A stretch of DNA of 64,000 bases from NCBI RefSeq assembly GCF_901482695.1, contig NZ_LR590484.1:1054001-1118000 (forward strand), in the 5' to 3' direction. The notes beneath the pieces are model-generated. The model did no database searches, was not told where the DNA came from, and worked only from the letters and a program-made list of their open reading frames with translations. Below, piece by piece: positions 45,333 to 54,575 of this stretch (the first letter of the stretch is position 1; each line of letters begins with the position of its first letter). The stretch comes from Sphingobacterium thalpophilum (GTDB lineage Bacteria; Bacteroidota; Bacteroidia; Sphingobacteriales; Sphingobacteriaceae). Both the position numbers and the translations under genes were made by a program.

Positions 45333-45665
45333 ATGAAGATCACAGCCAAAAATCATACCACAAGCAAGATAATCGCGAAAACTCTTATGAGGTTGTTTAT
45401 CATCCTCCTGGCGTTTGCCGCCTATCCACTCTTTCTGGGACAGGAATCGAAAGCAAAACTGGGTCACATCAGCCTCGCATTCACCCACAAAGCTGCCCTT
45501 GTCGCACCCGTATTGCTATTCTGTTTTATCCTGGGATTGATGATAGCCGTGTTAAAGCACAAATATAATAGAATTGACCTAAATTGGCTATTTTCTCTGG
45601 CCACAATCTTCGGCATTCTATATTTGATATTATTGTATTCAAGAATTTACCCAGCGATCGCGTAA
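45333..45665 (+). CDS. Small membrane protein, unknown function
   Basis: A 110-aa protein with three hydrophobic helices (about 15-35, 52-72 and 82-104). No motif recognised. It lies divergent from the lipocalin-like gene and 86 bp before the flippase-like gene on the same strand, possibly co-transcribed with it. Confidence 0.55.
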   Translation: MKITAKNHTTSKIIAKTLMRLFIILLAFAAYPLFLGQESKAKLGHISLAFTHKAALVAPVLLFCFILGLMIAVLKHKYNRIDLNWLFSLATIFGILYLILLYSRIYPAIA

Positions 45666-45751
45666 CTAAAATTGCTTAATTCGCCAAAGTTCCTAACTTT
45701 GGATTCTCCAAAATCGACAACAACGCCGATCAGAACGGAAGCAAAAATTCT

Positions 45752-46666
45752 ATGAACAAAAAAAAAGGGTTAAAAATAGCAAAAAACATACTAAAGGTTG
45801 TCGTTACCATTGGAGCCTTATACTGGGTATTCAGCAAAGTCTCACTCAAAGATCTACAGGAAGCTGTCATTAATTCCAACCCTATTTATTTATTGCTGGC
45901 CTTGCTTTCCTATAGTCTTTCAATCCTGATCTCCTCCTCCCGGCTGCTCACCTTCTTGAGAGCAATTGGTCTGGATGTGTCTGAAAAGTATAATCTGAAA
46001 CTGTACCAACTGGGACTGTTCTATAACCTGATTCTACCTGGGGGCGTTGGCGGTGATGGCTATAAAATTTTCTTCCTCAGGAAACGATTCAGTATTAAAG
46101 GCAGAAAATTGTTTACTGCATTATTCCTAGATCGCCTCAGCGGATTATGGGCCTTGTGCCTTATTATCGCTGCCCTGGTCACTTATATGCCACAGCTAGG
46201 CATTCCGAACTATCTGACCATCCTTTTATTTATATTAGGCAGCGGCATCTATTATGTGGTCGTCACAAAGTTCTTTAAAGAATATAAAACTACTTTTCTG
46301 AAAGCCCATTTAAAAGCGATAGGCGTACAGTCCATGCAAGTTATTGCAGCTATCCTCATTCTTTACGCCTTAGGATTCAACGGTAAATTCTCTCCTTACT
46401 TATTTTTATTTCTGGCCTCTTCCCTGGTTTCCATCATTCCTTTTTCTGTGGGCGGATTGGGCATGCGCGAGTTAGTCATTATGTGGGGAGCGGGCATATT
46501 TCATGTGGATTCGCACAACGCAGTATTAATCACTTTATTGTTTTATATTATTTCGGCTATTGTGGCTGTATCGGGAATTTATTTTATTTTTCATCCGAAA
46601 GCAATTGGCGAAGATAAATTGCCTTCCGTAGAAGAAGTTGAACAAAGTCAAAAACTAGAAGAATAG
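45752..46666 (+). CDS. Lysylphosphatidylglycerol-synthase-type flippase domain protein (YbhN family)
   Basis: A 304-aa protein with about eight transmembrane helices, corresponding to the LPG_synthase_TM (UPF0104) domain without the catalytic aminoacyl-transfer domain. Typical stretches are YNLILPGGVGGDGYK near 90 and the conserved GGLGMRELVIMWGAG near 233. Such proteins are thought to flip lipids or lipid-linked sugars across the inner membrane. The SDR gene starts 2 bp after the stop, so they are an operon. Confidence 0.88.
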   Translation: MNKKKGLKIAKNILKVVVTIGALYWVFSKVSLKDLQEAVINSNPIYLLLALLSYSLSILISSSRLLTFLRAIGLDVSEKYNLKLYQLGLFYNLILPGGVGGDGYKIFFLRKRFSIKGRKLFTALFLDRLSGLWALCLIIAALVTYMPQLGIPNYLTILLFILGSGIYYVVVTKFFKEYKTTFLKAHLKAIGVQSMQVIAAILILYALGFNGKFSPYLFLFLASSLVSIIPFSVGGLGMRELVIMWGAGIFHVDSHNAVLITLLFYIISAIVAVSGIYFIFHPKAIGEDKLPSVEEVEQSQKLEE

Positions 46667-46668
46667 AC

Positions 46669-47376
46669 ATGGCAAATATTATTATTACCGGAGCAAGCAG
46701 CGGTGTAGGGTTTGAAGCCGTATTAGATTTGACCTCAAAAAAAGACAACAAGGTCATCGCCCTGGCCAGATCAGCCGACAGGCTGCGGAAACTGCATGAA
46801 ATATCCAGCCAGCTCAACTATGATGGCGGCGAACTTTATCCCGCTCAATTCGATATTGTCTATGACGATTATGCTACACTTGTACCTTTCATCCAATCGA
46901 AGTTTGATAGTGTGGACATTTTGATCAATAACGCGGGTGCTTTGATTAACAAGTCTTTCATGGAAACCGACACTCAAGATTTCGCTGAAATGCTACAGAC
47001 CAACGTGATCGGGCACGTCAACATGATAAAGCATGTCGTCCCAATGATGCATGAAGGCTCACATATTGTAAACATCGGCAGTATGGGCGGATTCCAGGGA
47101 TCAATGAAATTTGCTGGACTTTCAGCTTATTCGGCCAGTAAAGGCGCACTCGCAGTATTGACAGAATGCCTGGCCGAAGAGTTTAAAGATAAAGGTATTA
47201 AAGTCAACTGTCTGGCTTTGGGATCTGCACAAACGGAGATGTTCGAAGCGGCCTTCCCAGATTTGCAAGCCGGTACTCTCGCCTATGAAATGGGGAGATA
47301 TATTGCTGATTTTGCACAAACAGGTCACCATTATTTCAATGGCAAAGTATTGCCGGTTGCAAATACCACTCCTTAA
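46669..47376 (+). CDS. Short-chain dehydrogenase/reductase
   Basis: A 235-aa classical SDR. The NAD(P) loop is GASSGVGFEAVLDL (residues 7-20), NNAG lies near 92, the catalytic Ser in NIGSMGGFQG and the YxxxK in SAYSASKGAL near 160. Its 2-bp gap to the flippase-like gene suggests a common function on a lipid or polyprenyl-linked molecule, but the substrate cannot be inferred. Confidence 0.9.
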   Translation: MANIIITGASSGVGFEAVLDLTSKKDNKVIALARSADRLRKLHEISSQLNYDGGELYPAQFDIVYDDYATLVPFIQSKFDSVDILINNAGALINKSFMETDTQDFAEMLQTNVIGHVNMIKHVVPMMHEGSHIVNIGSMGGFQGSMKFAGLSAYSASKGALAVLTECLAEEFKDKGIKVNCLALGSAQTEMFEAAFPDLQAGTLAYEMGRYIADFAQTGHHYFNGKVLPVANTTP

Positions 47377-47400
47377 TCATTAAGACTCCGGTCATTTAAT

Positions 47401-47441
47401 TCTTTCAGACAATTTTAGAAATGTAAAAATTGTCTGAAAGA
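47401..47441. terminator. Perfect 16-bp inverted repeat between convergent genes
   Basis: Arms 47401-47416 and 47426-47441 (TCTTTCAGACAATTTT and its complement) around a 9-nt loop. Likely a bidirectional terminator, though it lacks long T-runs outside the stem. Confidence 0.6.
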
Positions 47442-47492
47442 GTATTCCGTTCTATACGACGGCTGCCTTGCCGAAAATCCAGTCAAGTCTAT

Positions 47493-48866
47493 TTATCTCG
47501 CCTTCAGTTTAAGCCAATGAGTCAGATCGTCCATCAGTTGCTCATTAAAACTTTCAGAATTTTCAAAATATTCTTCGATTTTTCCGGTTTCAGCCTGCTG
47601 AAAAAGATGATTCAGATTGGGATAATCTTTAATCGTAACATCCGTTGTATTAAGGCGCAAATGCTGCAAAGCATAAATATTTTCATTTGCAGGCACTTGC
47701 ACATCCTTCCCACCAAAGGAGGCAAATATCGGCACGCGTAACTGTTTAAGATAATAGGCAGGATCGATACGAAGAAAAGTCCTGAACCAAGGGATAAGCA
47801 TCGGGCTCAGTTTAATTTTCATATCCGATGTTAATGGGTTGCCACGGTTTTGGCGTACAAGTTCCTTTTCCAGCATTCCCGAAAGTTCCTGCGGTGTTTC
47901 GTCTCGCAATAAAATATTATATATCCTGCGATTGCTGATTTTATTCTCATTCAGTACAGATTCGGATAATCCGCTCGCTTTTCCGAGCGCATAGCTCTGT
48001 AAAATCAGCAAAGAATCACCTTTAATAACTGGGCCGGACAATAATGCAACATAATCGACTTTATCGTTTTCGGCTGCCACTATTTCAGCTATCAGAGCTC
48101 CTTCACTATGCCCCACAATACCAATCTTGCCTAACTTGACCGTATTTTGTTTGCTCAGAAAATCCACTGCAGCATCTGCATCTGAAGCAAAATCAATAGT
48201 GGTAGCTAAATTTACCTCTCCTTTCGAACCGCCGATGCCACGATCATCGTACCGCAATACAGCAAAACCATTTTTGCTCAAGTGATCGGCCAGTATTTTA
48301 AAAGGGCGGTGCCCAAAAACTTCCGAATCTCTATTCTGCTGTCCGCTGCCATTGACCAAAACAACGGCCGGGAACGGCCCTCCTCCCTTTGGATAGGTCA
48401 GAGTCCCAGCGAGGGATGCATTTCCTTTGGGATTACGAAATGAGACTTGCTGCTCCAAATAGTCATAAGGAGGGAAAACGTCCTGTTTGCGGGACAGCCC
48501 ACTCATTTCGTTCTCACTCCGAACTAATATCATCGCTGATTCAAAGCTCCCCTGCTTCATCACGCCTTTCATGACATCTTTGTCTCTGTCCAGGTATCCC
48601 GCATAAAAGAGTCTGATCGCTTTGACATCCATCCATATGGAATCTTTCTGCACTTTAATAGCGTCAATCGGAAAACGTTGTGCAGTCTGCATCGGGCTTT
48701 CAAATGTACCGATCCATCTATCATTGCTATCTTGCTCAAGATTAAAGACCAGCAATAATTTCTGTCCTGAGACCTCTACCTCCCCTTTCCACGACCCATC
48801 GAATGACTGTGCATTGCTACAGGAAAAGTGCAAGCAGATCAAAAATAAATAAAGAATCTTCTTCAT
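47493..48866 (-). CDS. Exported alpha/beta hydrolase
   Basis: A 457-aa exported hydrolase. The N-terminus (MKKILYLFLICLHFSC) carries a lipobox, with Cys at 16. Residues ~20-130 are a beta-rich DUF-like region, followed by an alpha/beta-hydrolase domain: VVLVNGSGQQNRDSE (oxyanion loop near 170), nucleophile Ser in VGHSEGALIAE near 252, Asp near GGKDVQVP and His in NLNHLFQQ. The arrangement resembles exported esterases or peptidases of Bacteroidota. Substrate unknown. Confidence 0.85.
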   Translation of the reverse strand: MKKILYLFLICLHFSCSNAQSFDGSWKGEVEVSGQKLLLVFNLEQDSNDRWIGTFESPMQTAQRFPIDAIKVQKDSIWMDVKAIRLFYAGYLDRDKDVMKGVMKQGSFESAMILVRSENEMSGLSRKQDVFPPYDYLEQQVSFRNPKGNASLAGTLTYPKGGGPFPAVVLVNGSGQQNRDSEVFGHRPFKILADHLSKNGFAVLRYDDRGIGGSKGEVNLATTIDFASDADAAVDFLSKQNTVKLGKIGIVGHSEGALIAEIVAAENDKVDYVALLSGPVIKGDSLLILQSYALGKASGLSESVLNENKISNRRIYNILLRDETPQELSGMLEKELVRQNRGNPLTSDMKIKLSPMLIPWFRTFLRIDPAYYLKQLRVPIFASFGGKDVQVPANENIYALQHLRLNTTDVTIKDYPNLNHLFQQAETGKIEEYFENSESFNEQLMDDLTHWLKLKAR

Positions 48867-49290
48867 ATTTCTTTTTCAATCAAAATAAAAATATACCTAT
48901 TTCCCATCATAAAATATAATGCCACAATAATAGTCAACATTCGAATCACCCGACAAAATGATTATCATGGCCCACCTGCCATACCGCTGTCGAAAGAGAT
49001 TATTCGTTGTTACGATTGTCTAAATACTACTACTGTTGCTGGCAAGCTAAGCATGCTGCATGTCCCTGGTCACGGCATCAGGAGACGGGATGACAAGCTT
49101 TTACCAGATAGTCCGTAGCTTATAGTCAACAGCGTTATGAACACTAGCTAATACTTGAGTGTATTTATCAGCCTGGTGAGCCTCTTCGCGGCTAAATATA
49201 AGGTATATCTATTCAATGAAAGACACAATACTGTCAATGTATTTCAAAAATCATTGCTTAATGATATATTTGTAGCACTAAATAAAACAT
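48867..49290. other. Gene-free divergent region between hydrolase and plsC
   Basis: 424 bp. A TATATTTG -7 box (49265-49272) precedes plsC. Apart from this there is no recognisable hairpin, RNA gene or ORF. Base composition is ordinary. Confidence 0.45.
49265..49272 (+). promoter_or_regulatory. plsC -7 promoter box
   Basis: TATATTTG, 18 bp before the ATG at 49291, with a partial -33 (TTTC at 49242) at the right 19-nt distance. The leader would be only about 12 nt. Confidence 0.45.
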
Positions 49291-50025
49291 ATGAGAAAAG
49301 TTTTGGGTTATATCCTATCAATTATATTTTGGTTCTGTTTTGGTCTGTCCCTGATTATATTTCATCCGATCCAATGGTTATGCCTGAAGCTGGGTGGTTA
49401 TGGTGCGCATAAGAAAAGCGTGGATATGCTGAATGCGTGTTTAGTTGCTTCCTATTACACATTATTTAACCGGGTAACTTTTATCGACAATAAATCGATT
49501 CCATTGGGCCAGCCAGTGATTTTTGTCGCAAATCACCAAAGTACTTTTGATATTCCACCACTTATTTATTTTCTGCGTCGATTTCACGGCAAGTTTATTT
49601 CTAAAATTGAACTCGCTAGCGGCATCCCAAGCATATCATTCAACCTAAAACATGGCGGAGCGGCGAATATTGACCGTAATGATCCCAAACAGTCTATCGC
49701 GGAGATACTAAAACTGGCGAACAATATGAAAACTAAAAATTGGTCAGCTTTTATCTTCCCGGAGGGAACAAGATCAAAGACCGGAAAAATGAAAGCGTTT
49801 CATGTTGGCGGAATCGCTACTTTATTGAAGAAAAATCCGAATGCCCTGGTTGTACCCGTTGCGATTACAGGATCGTACGAAATGGTGCAATACGGTATGT
49901 ATCCACTGACTCCCTTCTTGCATATGACATGGCAGGTTCTTGATCCTTTATCTACTGAAGGAAAAAGTGCCGAAGAAATCGTGAAACTGGCAGAAGAAAC
50001 GATCAAAATGAAAGTAGAAAAGTAA
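49291..50025 (+). CDS. plsC: 1-acyl-glycerol-3-phosphate acyltransferase
   Basis: Adds the second acyl chain to lysophosphatidic acid at the inner membrane. The 244-aa product has one or two N-terminal helices (about 5-25), the catalytic HX4D in ANHQSTFDIPPLI near 82, FPEGTRSKTGKMKAF near 157 and the VPVAITGSYE block near 190. It converges on the GT2 gene, with stop codons 5 bp apart. Confidence 0.93.
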   Translation: MRKVLGYILSIIFWFCFGLSLIIFHPIQWLCLKLGGYGAHKKSVDMLNACLVASYYTLFNRVTFIDNKSIPLGQPVIFVANHQSTFDIPPLIYFLRRFHGKFISKIELASGIPSISFNLKHGGAANIDRNDPKQSIAEILKLANNMKTKNWSAFIFPEGTRSKTGKMKAFHVGGIATLLKKNPNALVVPVAITGSYEMVQYGMYPLTPFLHMTWQVLDPLSTEGKSAEEIVKLAEETIKMKVEK

Positions 50026-50030
50026 AAGGA

Positions 50031-51161
50031 TTATTTTACCTGCCGACCTTTCCAGTCATATTTTCCGATGTTACCCAACATACCGATATAAGTTAAATAA
50101 CAAACATGCAATACACTCAATATCGGCAGATACCAGAGCAGCTCGTTCCGGCTAGCAAACCTTGTCAGGGGCTGAATAAAGAAAAATTCGACTGCCATCT
50201 TGAGAAAAAGAGCAAAGAGCACCACCCAGCCGATCAGTTTTACTCCGGCAATCGCTAGTATCCCACACAGCAGCAGCAACACATTAAAAAGCCAAATGGA
50301 GATTCCAAGGGCGATTACACCTTTGTTTTTATATTTGGTGCTTTTTGAAGCCCAACGTCTTCTCTGACTAATAAACGATTTCAAATCCGGCTTCGCATCC
50401 GTATACACGGTGGCGTCCTTTGACTTGCAGAATATAATTTTTTCCGGGTATTTTTCTGCAACTTTATGCAAAAACAGTTCATCGTCACCTGACGCCAGCT
50501 CATCTATGCCATTGAATCCACCCATTTCCCAAAAGACATCTTTCCGATAGGCCAAATTTGCTCCGTTACATGTGGTTGGCTTGCCGTTGCCAATACCTGC
50601 AGCACCCAAACCGATCAGATACAAAAATTCCAGCGTCTGCAGCTGTTCAAAATAGCTTTTTTCTTCCGAATAGACAACTGGCGAAGACAATAGGTAAGCA
50701 TGTTCCTTTTCAAAAGTGCCAACCACTGTCGCGAGCCACTTTGGCCCCATCCTGCAATCCGCATCCGTTGTTATTATGATGTCTCCAGAGCAACAATCAA
50801 TTGCTCTGGAGATCGCGAGCTTTTTATAGGAATTCAGACGACCATTTTCATTGAGCCGGATCAGTTTAACACCTTCCCCCTGATATTCCTGCACGATGGC
50901 AGAAGTATTATCGTCTGAATGATCGTCGATGATAATCAGTTCAAGTTGCTCTCTGGGAAAATGCTGCCCCAATATCGCTTCTATTGTCCGACGGATGTTT
51001 AGCTCTTCATTGCGGGCGGCAATGATGACTGACACCGTCTTCGTCGCTTCCGGAAGACACTTGTGTACCTGAAGCCCCATCCAGCCTTTACGCATCCATA
51101 GGACCAAAATGGCGTATACACAGGCAAAAATGATCAGTAAATAACTAAGGATTTGTATCAC
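50031..51161 (-). CDS. Membrane glycosyltransferase, family 2
   Basis: An inverting GT-A glycosyltransferase with N- and C-terminal membrane helices. VSVIIAARNEELNIRRTI, DDHSDDNT, TTDADCRMGP (DxD-type) and ASGDDELFLHK with QRRRWASKSTKY (QxxRW) are the expected blocks, the last typical of processive or membrane-bound GT2 enzymes. I place the start at GTG 51161 (17-bp overlap with the upstream stop); an earlier TTG at 51197 would deepen the overlap to 53 bp. About 376 aa. It is translationally coupled to the flippase-like gene before it. Confidence 0.85.
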   Translation of the reverse strand: MIQILSYLLIIFACVYAILVLWMRKGWMGLQVHKCLPEATKTVSVIIAARNEELNIRRTIEAILGQHFPREQLELIIIDDHSDDNTSAIVQEYQGEGVKLIRLNENGRLNSYKKLAISRAIDCCSGDIIITTDADCRMGPKWLATVVGTFEKEHAYLLSSPVVYSEEKSYFEQLQTLEFLYLIGLGAAGIGNGKPTTCNGANLAYRKDVFWEMGGFNGIDELASGDDELFLHKVAEKYPEKIIFCKSKDATVYTDAKPDLKSFISQRRRWASKSTKYKNKGVIALGISIWLFNVLLLLCGILAIAGVKLIGWVVLFALFLKMAVEFFFIQPLTRFASRNELLWYLPILSVLHVCYLTYIGMLGNIGKYDWKGRQVK

Positions 51162-52140
51162 CGAAAAAATTAATCTTAAAAACAAATATAGAACCAAATA
51201 TAGCAGGAAGTATGAGATTCACAAACCAGATACACGATACAATTGCCATTACTGCTATTTCTTGCGTTGTAATATAACTATAAAGATTGCTTGCGACAAA
51301 ACTGCGGACGCTAAAATCAAAAATATCCAACGTCGGAAGTGCTGCCTGAACAAAGAAGAGAATAAAGATCATCAACACCATCGACAGAACCGGAAGTTCG
51401 GGCAAGGTCAATTTCATGAGTATGATATACTGTGAGGTGAAGATGATAAACCTCGCCAATGAATTTAGCAGTACCACGCAAAGCTCGCGTGTCGTATAAT
51501 GCTCTAATACCCCAAAGAAGGGTTTGATTTTGGCTAGAAATTTAATCTTTCCAACCAGCAGATCCACCCATCGTACGTTAAAATACAAAATAACAAATCC
51601 TGCAGCATAGATAATCGCCAGCAACCAGACGCTGAACTGAACAGATAGCGGTGGAGATAGAAACTGACAGATAAACCAAGCGATGCTCAATGATCCAGCA
51701 ACACTGGTTAGCACCAACTGGGCAAATAGCCCAACGCCCATCGCCACAGCACCCTGTGCCCTGTTCTGCGGTTGTAAGAAGAGTACACGACCACCATACT
51801 CGCCGATCCTATTGGGCGTAAAAATAGCCCAGGTAAGGCCACAGAAGACCGACTGGAGTGCCTTCCAAAAGGAAAGATGCTCTAATTTGGATGCCAGATA
51901 GCGCCATTTGACGACTTCCAACAGCCAATTTACTAGCATCAGCACTACGATCAACAGCAATGTCAAGACTACTGAATGCTGCTCTAATCCTGCAATCAAG
52001 GTCTTGAATTTATTTATATTGCTCTGATCGGACACCTTCGCAACAATGTACCACGTTGCAAGTACGAAAACCAGTATCTTTATTAGTAGACCGATATATT
52101 TTTTTTGTCTCCCCGTCAACTTTCGATATTTAGAGAGCAA
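51145..52140 (-). CDS. Flippase-like LPG_synthase_TM protein
   Basis: A 331-aa protein with eight or nine transmembrane helices of the LPG_synthase_TM type (VFCGLTWAIFTPNRIGEYGGR near residue 92 is the conserved polar stretch). No catalytic domain is attached. It overlaps the start of the GT2 gene, so the two probably work together: the glycosyltransferase makes a lipid-linked sugar and the flippase-like protein moves it. That pairing is inferred. Confidence 0.8.
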   Translation of the reverse strand: MLSKYRKLTGRQKKYIGLLIKILVFVLATWYIVAKVSDQSNINKFKTLIAGLEQHSVVLTLLLIVVLMLVNWLLEVVKWRYLASKLEHLSFWKALQSVFCGLTWAIFTPNRIGEYGGRVLFLQPQNRAQGAVAMGVGLFAQLVLTSVAGSLSIAWFICQFLSPPLSVQFSVWLLAIIYAAGFVILYFNVRWVDLLVGKIKFLAKIKPFFGVLEHYTTRELCVVLLNSLARFIIFTSQYIILMKLTLPELPVLSMVLMIFILFFVQAALPTLDIFDFSVRSFVASNLYSYITTQEIAVMAIVSCIWFVNLILPAIFGSIFVFKINFFGDTNP

Positions 52141-52219
52141 TGTTACTAAATTTTAGCCAAATCATTAACTTTTGTCGCGTGCAATCCGCTAATAAAAAGC
52201 AAAATTTGTAATATTGTAC

Positions 52220-52786
52220 ATGCAGAAGGAAAAGGCGAAAGAAAGAATAATTTTGGGAATTGACCCGGGCACAGTAGTACTTGGCTACGGGATCATCAAA
52301 GAAGTCGGCAACACGATATCCCTTATTTCCATGGGAGTCATCAAAATGGGACATCTCGATGATCATGCGTTGAAATTGCAACGGATCTTCAAGAAAACCT
52401 CAGCCTTAATGCAGGAATATAATCCAGACTGTGTCGCTTTGGAATCGCCCTTTTATGGAAAAAATATTCAGGTCATGCTCAAATTGGGCCGTGCACAGGG
52501 AGTAGCAATGGCGGCAGCCCTCGCGCAAGACATTCCTATTTTTGAGTATTCACCCAGAAAAATCAAGCAATCTGTTACTGGAAACGGAAATGCGACCAAA
52601 GAGCAGGTTTCTGCGATGCTCAAAACACTCTTAAAATTTGAAGAAACACCTCAGTTTCTCGATGCCACAGATGGTCTGGCTATTGCTGTATGCCATTCTT
52701 TTCAGAAAAATAGCACATCGGGCAACGCTAAATCTTATTCTGGCTGGTCTGCCTTCATCAACGATAATAAGGACCGGATCCGATAG
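52220..52786 (+). CDS. ruvC: Holliday junction resolvase RuvC
   Basis: Cleaves Holliday junctions in recombination with RuvAB. I start it at ATG 52220 rather than the TTG two codons earlier. 188 aa. Acidic catalytic residues are D15 (LGIDPGTVVLGYG), the Glu of VALESPFYGKNIQV, and Asp of DATDGLAIAVCH. KQSVTGNGNATKEQV is the usual DNA-contact block. It runs divergent from the flippase-like gene. Confidence 0.96.
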   Translation: MQKEKAKERIILGIDPGTVVLGYGIIKEVGNTISLISMGVIKMGHLDDHALKLQRIFKKTSALMQEYNPDCVALESPFYGKNIQVMLKLGRAQGVAMAAALAQDIPIFEYSPRKIKQSVTGNGNATKEQVSAMLKTLLKFEETPQFLDATDGLAIAVCHSFQKNSTSGNAKSYSGWSAFINDNKDRIR

Positions 52787-52788
52787 AG

Positions 52789-53835
52789 TTACATCTGCAC
52801 CTGACGGATCACATTTTTCACATTCAGTTCAACTATATCGGTCATGGTTCTGCATTTCAGATAAGAATTATTCTGGTAAAACTCCGCATAACCTTCTCGC
52901 AATTGTCTGATATTTTCCGGCGTGGATAGTACCTGAGTCTGGGAAGCATCCCGCAGGTCAGCAATCCGGTGTCTTTCACTGCGCACTCTGTGGACAATGG
53001 AAGATCGCTCCTCCTGTTGATATTGCAAGACCGTTTTCTCATTGAGATGCTCCATTGCCAGTTTGACATACGGATAATTTTCCTTGAAAAATTGTGGCAT
53101 ATATACTTTCGGATTGCCTTCATAAAACTGCTGGTCAAAATCAATAGCCCTGATTCTGAACTGAAAGTCATCAAAATCGGGCGTGATCTGCATGACAAAA
53201 TTATAAGCACGCATATCGCCGAGTAAGGTGATGATACAGCGTTCATTAAATTTGACAAATTCCTTGGAAATACGAGTCAAATTGTAATCCGGCGAAAACA
53301 TCCTCGTCTGCGAGAATGTATCGCCCGGAATACCAACAATATGTTCCTCAACCAATGTATCTTGATCCACCATATAATTCACTTGGTTGGGAGACAATAT
53401 CTCCTCGAGTTCCAATCCATAAATTCGCGAAGCATCAGCCTGCTTGATATAGAAATAGTCATAGACATCGTTCAGGCGGTTGACAATACGAATCCGAAAC
53501 GGTTTTGTATTTCCAAAACCGCAATATTCAACACGGTCAATATACTTATGCTGTACAATACGTGTATTTCCAGAAGCCTTGAGTTTGGCATAAATGACTT
53601 TTAGTCCATCATACAGCTGGTCGATCAGATGTTGCGGGTAAAGTGGTGTCTCCCAGAATGTATCTTTCCCAAATTTGTCCATTACGGGTACTGTTTCGGT
53701 AAAATTCAATAAGTCCTTATACCCGATAGGCAACTTTTCATCCCGCTGATACATTCGAAGATATTTATGAAGCCCTTCTCCCACTTCAAAAATTGGCTTC
53801 TTCTTCGAAATCTTAACGTCTTGAACCTCTTCCAT
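52789..53835 (-). CDS. Conserved protein with kinase-like motifs, unknown
   Basis: A 348-aa soluble protein that I do not recognise. In the second half LLGDMRAYNFVMQ is followed 20 residues later by AIDFDQQF, the order and spacing of the catalytic loop ([H]GD-x4-N) and metal loop (IDFD) of APH/HipA-type protein-kinase-like folds; a first-half glycine loop is not clear. It is convergent with ruvC (2 bp) and divergent from the Lrp gene. The kinase-like reading is inference. Confidence 0.55.
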   Translation of the reverse strand: MEEVQDVKISKKKPIFEVGEGLHKYLRMYQRDEKLPIGYKDLLNFTETVPVMDKFGKDTFWETPLYPQHLIDQLYDGLKVIYAKLKASGNTRIVQHKYIDRVEYCGFGNTKPFRIRIVNRLNDVYDYFYIKQADASRIYGLELEEILSPNQVNYMVDQDTLVEEHIVGIPGDTFSQTRMFSPDYNLTRISKEFVKFNERCIITLLGDMRAYNFVMQITPDFDDFQFRIRAIDFDQQFYEGNPKVYMPQFFKENYPYVKLAMEHLNEKTVLQYQQEERSSIVHRVRSERHRIADLRDASQTQVLSTPENIRQLREGYAEFYQNNSYLKCRTMTDIVELNVKNVIRQVQM

Positions 53836-53976
53836 TTTATTTTTCGCATTTATATTGATATCTGAATACTTGGCACCGTCATCTGTACATCTGTAGAGAC
53901 GGTATTCGATAATAACATTATCAATATCAATAACTATTTTTTATTAAATTTACATCTATAAACCGAAAATTCTTAG

Positions 53977-53984
53977 TAATTTTG
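53977..53984 (+). promoter_or_regulatory. -7 promoter box of the Lrp-type regulator gene
   Basis: TAATTTTG fits TAnnTTTG and would give a leader of about 75 nt that contains the palindrome at 54009-54035. Confidence 0.35.
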
Positions 53985-54008
53985 AAATAAATTTAATTAT
54001 TTTAGTTG

Positions 54009-54035
54009 TTGGTCAGATTTACGTGCATTGACCAA
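54009..54035 (+). promoter_or_regulatory. Candidate operator upstream of the Lrp/AsnC gene
   Basis: TTGGTCA (54009-54015) and TGACCAA (54029-54035) form a perfect 7-bp inverted repeat with a 13-nt spacer, 30 bp before the ATG. Lrp/AsnC proteins commonly bind such dyads and often control their own gene. Confidence 0.45.
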
Positions 54036-54064
54036 ATGATGAAAACATAAAAAAACCATTGTTA

Positions 54065-54538
54065 ATGGAAAATCAATATGCAAACTATGATCTAGACAAT
54101 TTGGATATCCAAATCTTGTCTATTCTAATGAACGATGCCTCCATCCCTTACACAGAAATAGCTAAAAAGCTGATTGTATCCGGCGGCACAATTCATGTTA
54201 GAATGAAGAAGATGGAAGAGTTAGGTATCATCCGGGGTTCAAACCTGATTATCAATCCACAAAAAGTAGGCTTTGATATTACTGCGTTCTTGGGTATCTA
54301 TCTAGAAAAAGGTTCACAATATGCAGATGCGGTAGACAAATTAAAAGAAATCAAAGAGGTTGTTGAATTACACTATTGTACTGGACAGTATAGTATCTTT
54401 GCGAAAATCATCTGCAGGGATACGGTGCACCTCAGAAAGGTACTGAATGAAGATATCCAATCTGTACCGGGAATACAACGTACAGAGACAATCATTTCTC
54501 TCGAAGAAAGCATTAAACGTCAGATTAGTCTGCTCTAA
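54065..54538 (+). CDS. Lrp/AsnC family transcriptional regulator
   Basis: A 157-aa regulator: N-terminal winged helix-turn-helix (LDIQILSILMNDASIPYTEI; the recognition part IVSGGTIHVRMKKMEELG) and a C-terminal RAM domain (residues ~70-150) that binds an amino acid. The start is at ATG 54065, two codons inside a possible TTG frame. It faces the argD-argE operon across a shared terminator; an arginine- or proline-sensing role is plausible but unproven. Confidence 0.93.
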   Translation: MENQYANYDLDNLDIQILSILMNDASIPYTEIAKKLIVSGGTIHVRMKKMEELGIIRGSNLIINPQKVGFDITAFLGIYLEKGSQYADAVDKLKEIKEVVELHYCTGQYSIFAKIICRDTVHLRKVLNEDIQSVPGIQRTETIISLEESIKRQISLL

Positions 54539-54544
54539 TCTAAT

Positions 54545-54575
54545 AAAAAAAGCCTCCATGTAGGAGGCTTTTTTA
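54545..54575. terminator. Bidirectional terminator between Lrp gene and argE
   Basis: AAAAAAGCCTCC (54546-54557) pairs with GGAGGCTTTTTT (54563-54574) around ATGTA, with A and T tails on both sides. Confidence 0.9.

Noticed and set aside
45279..45488. Extended start of the lipocalin-like gene
   Set aside because: 70 extra residues look random and would hide a perfect lipobox; ATG 45278 is preferred.
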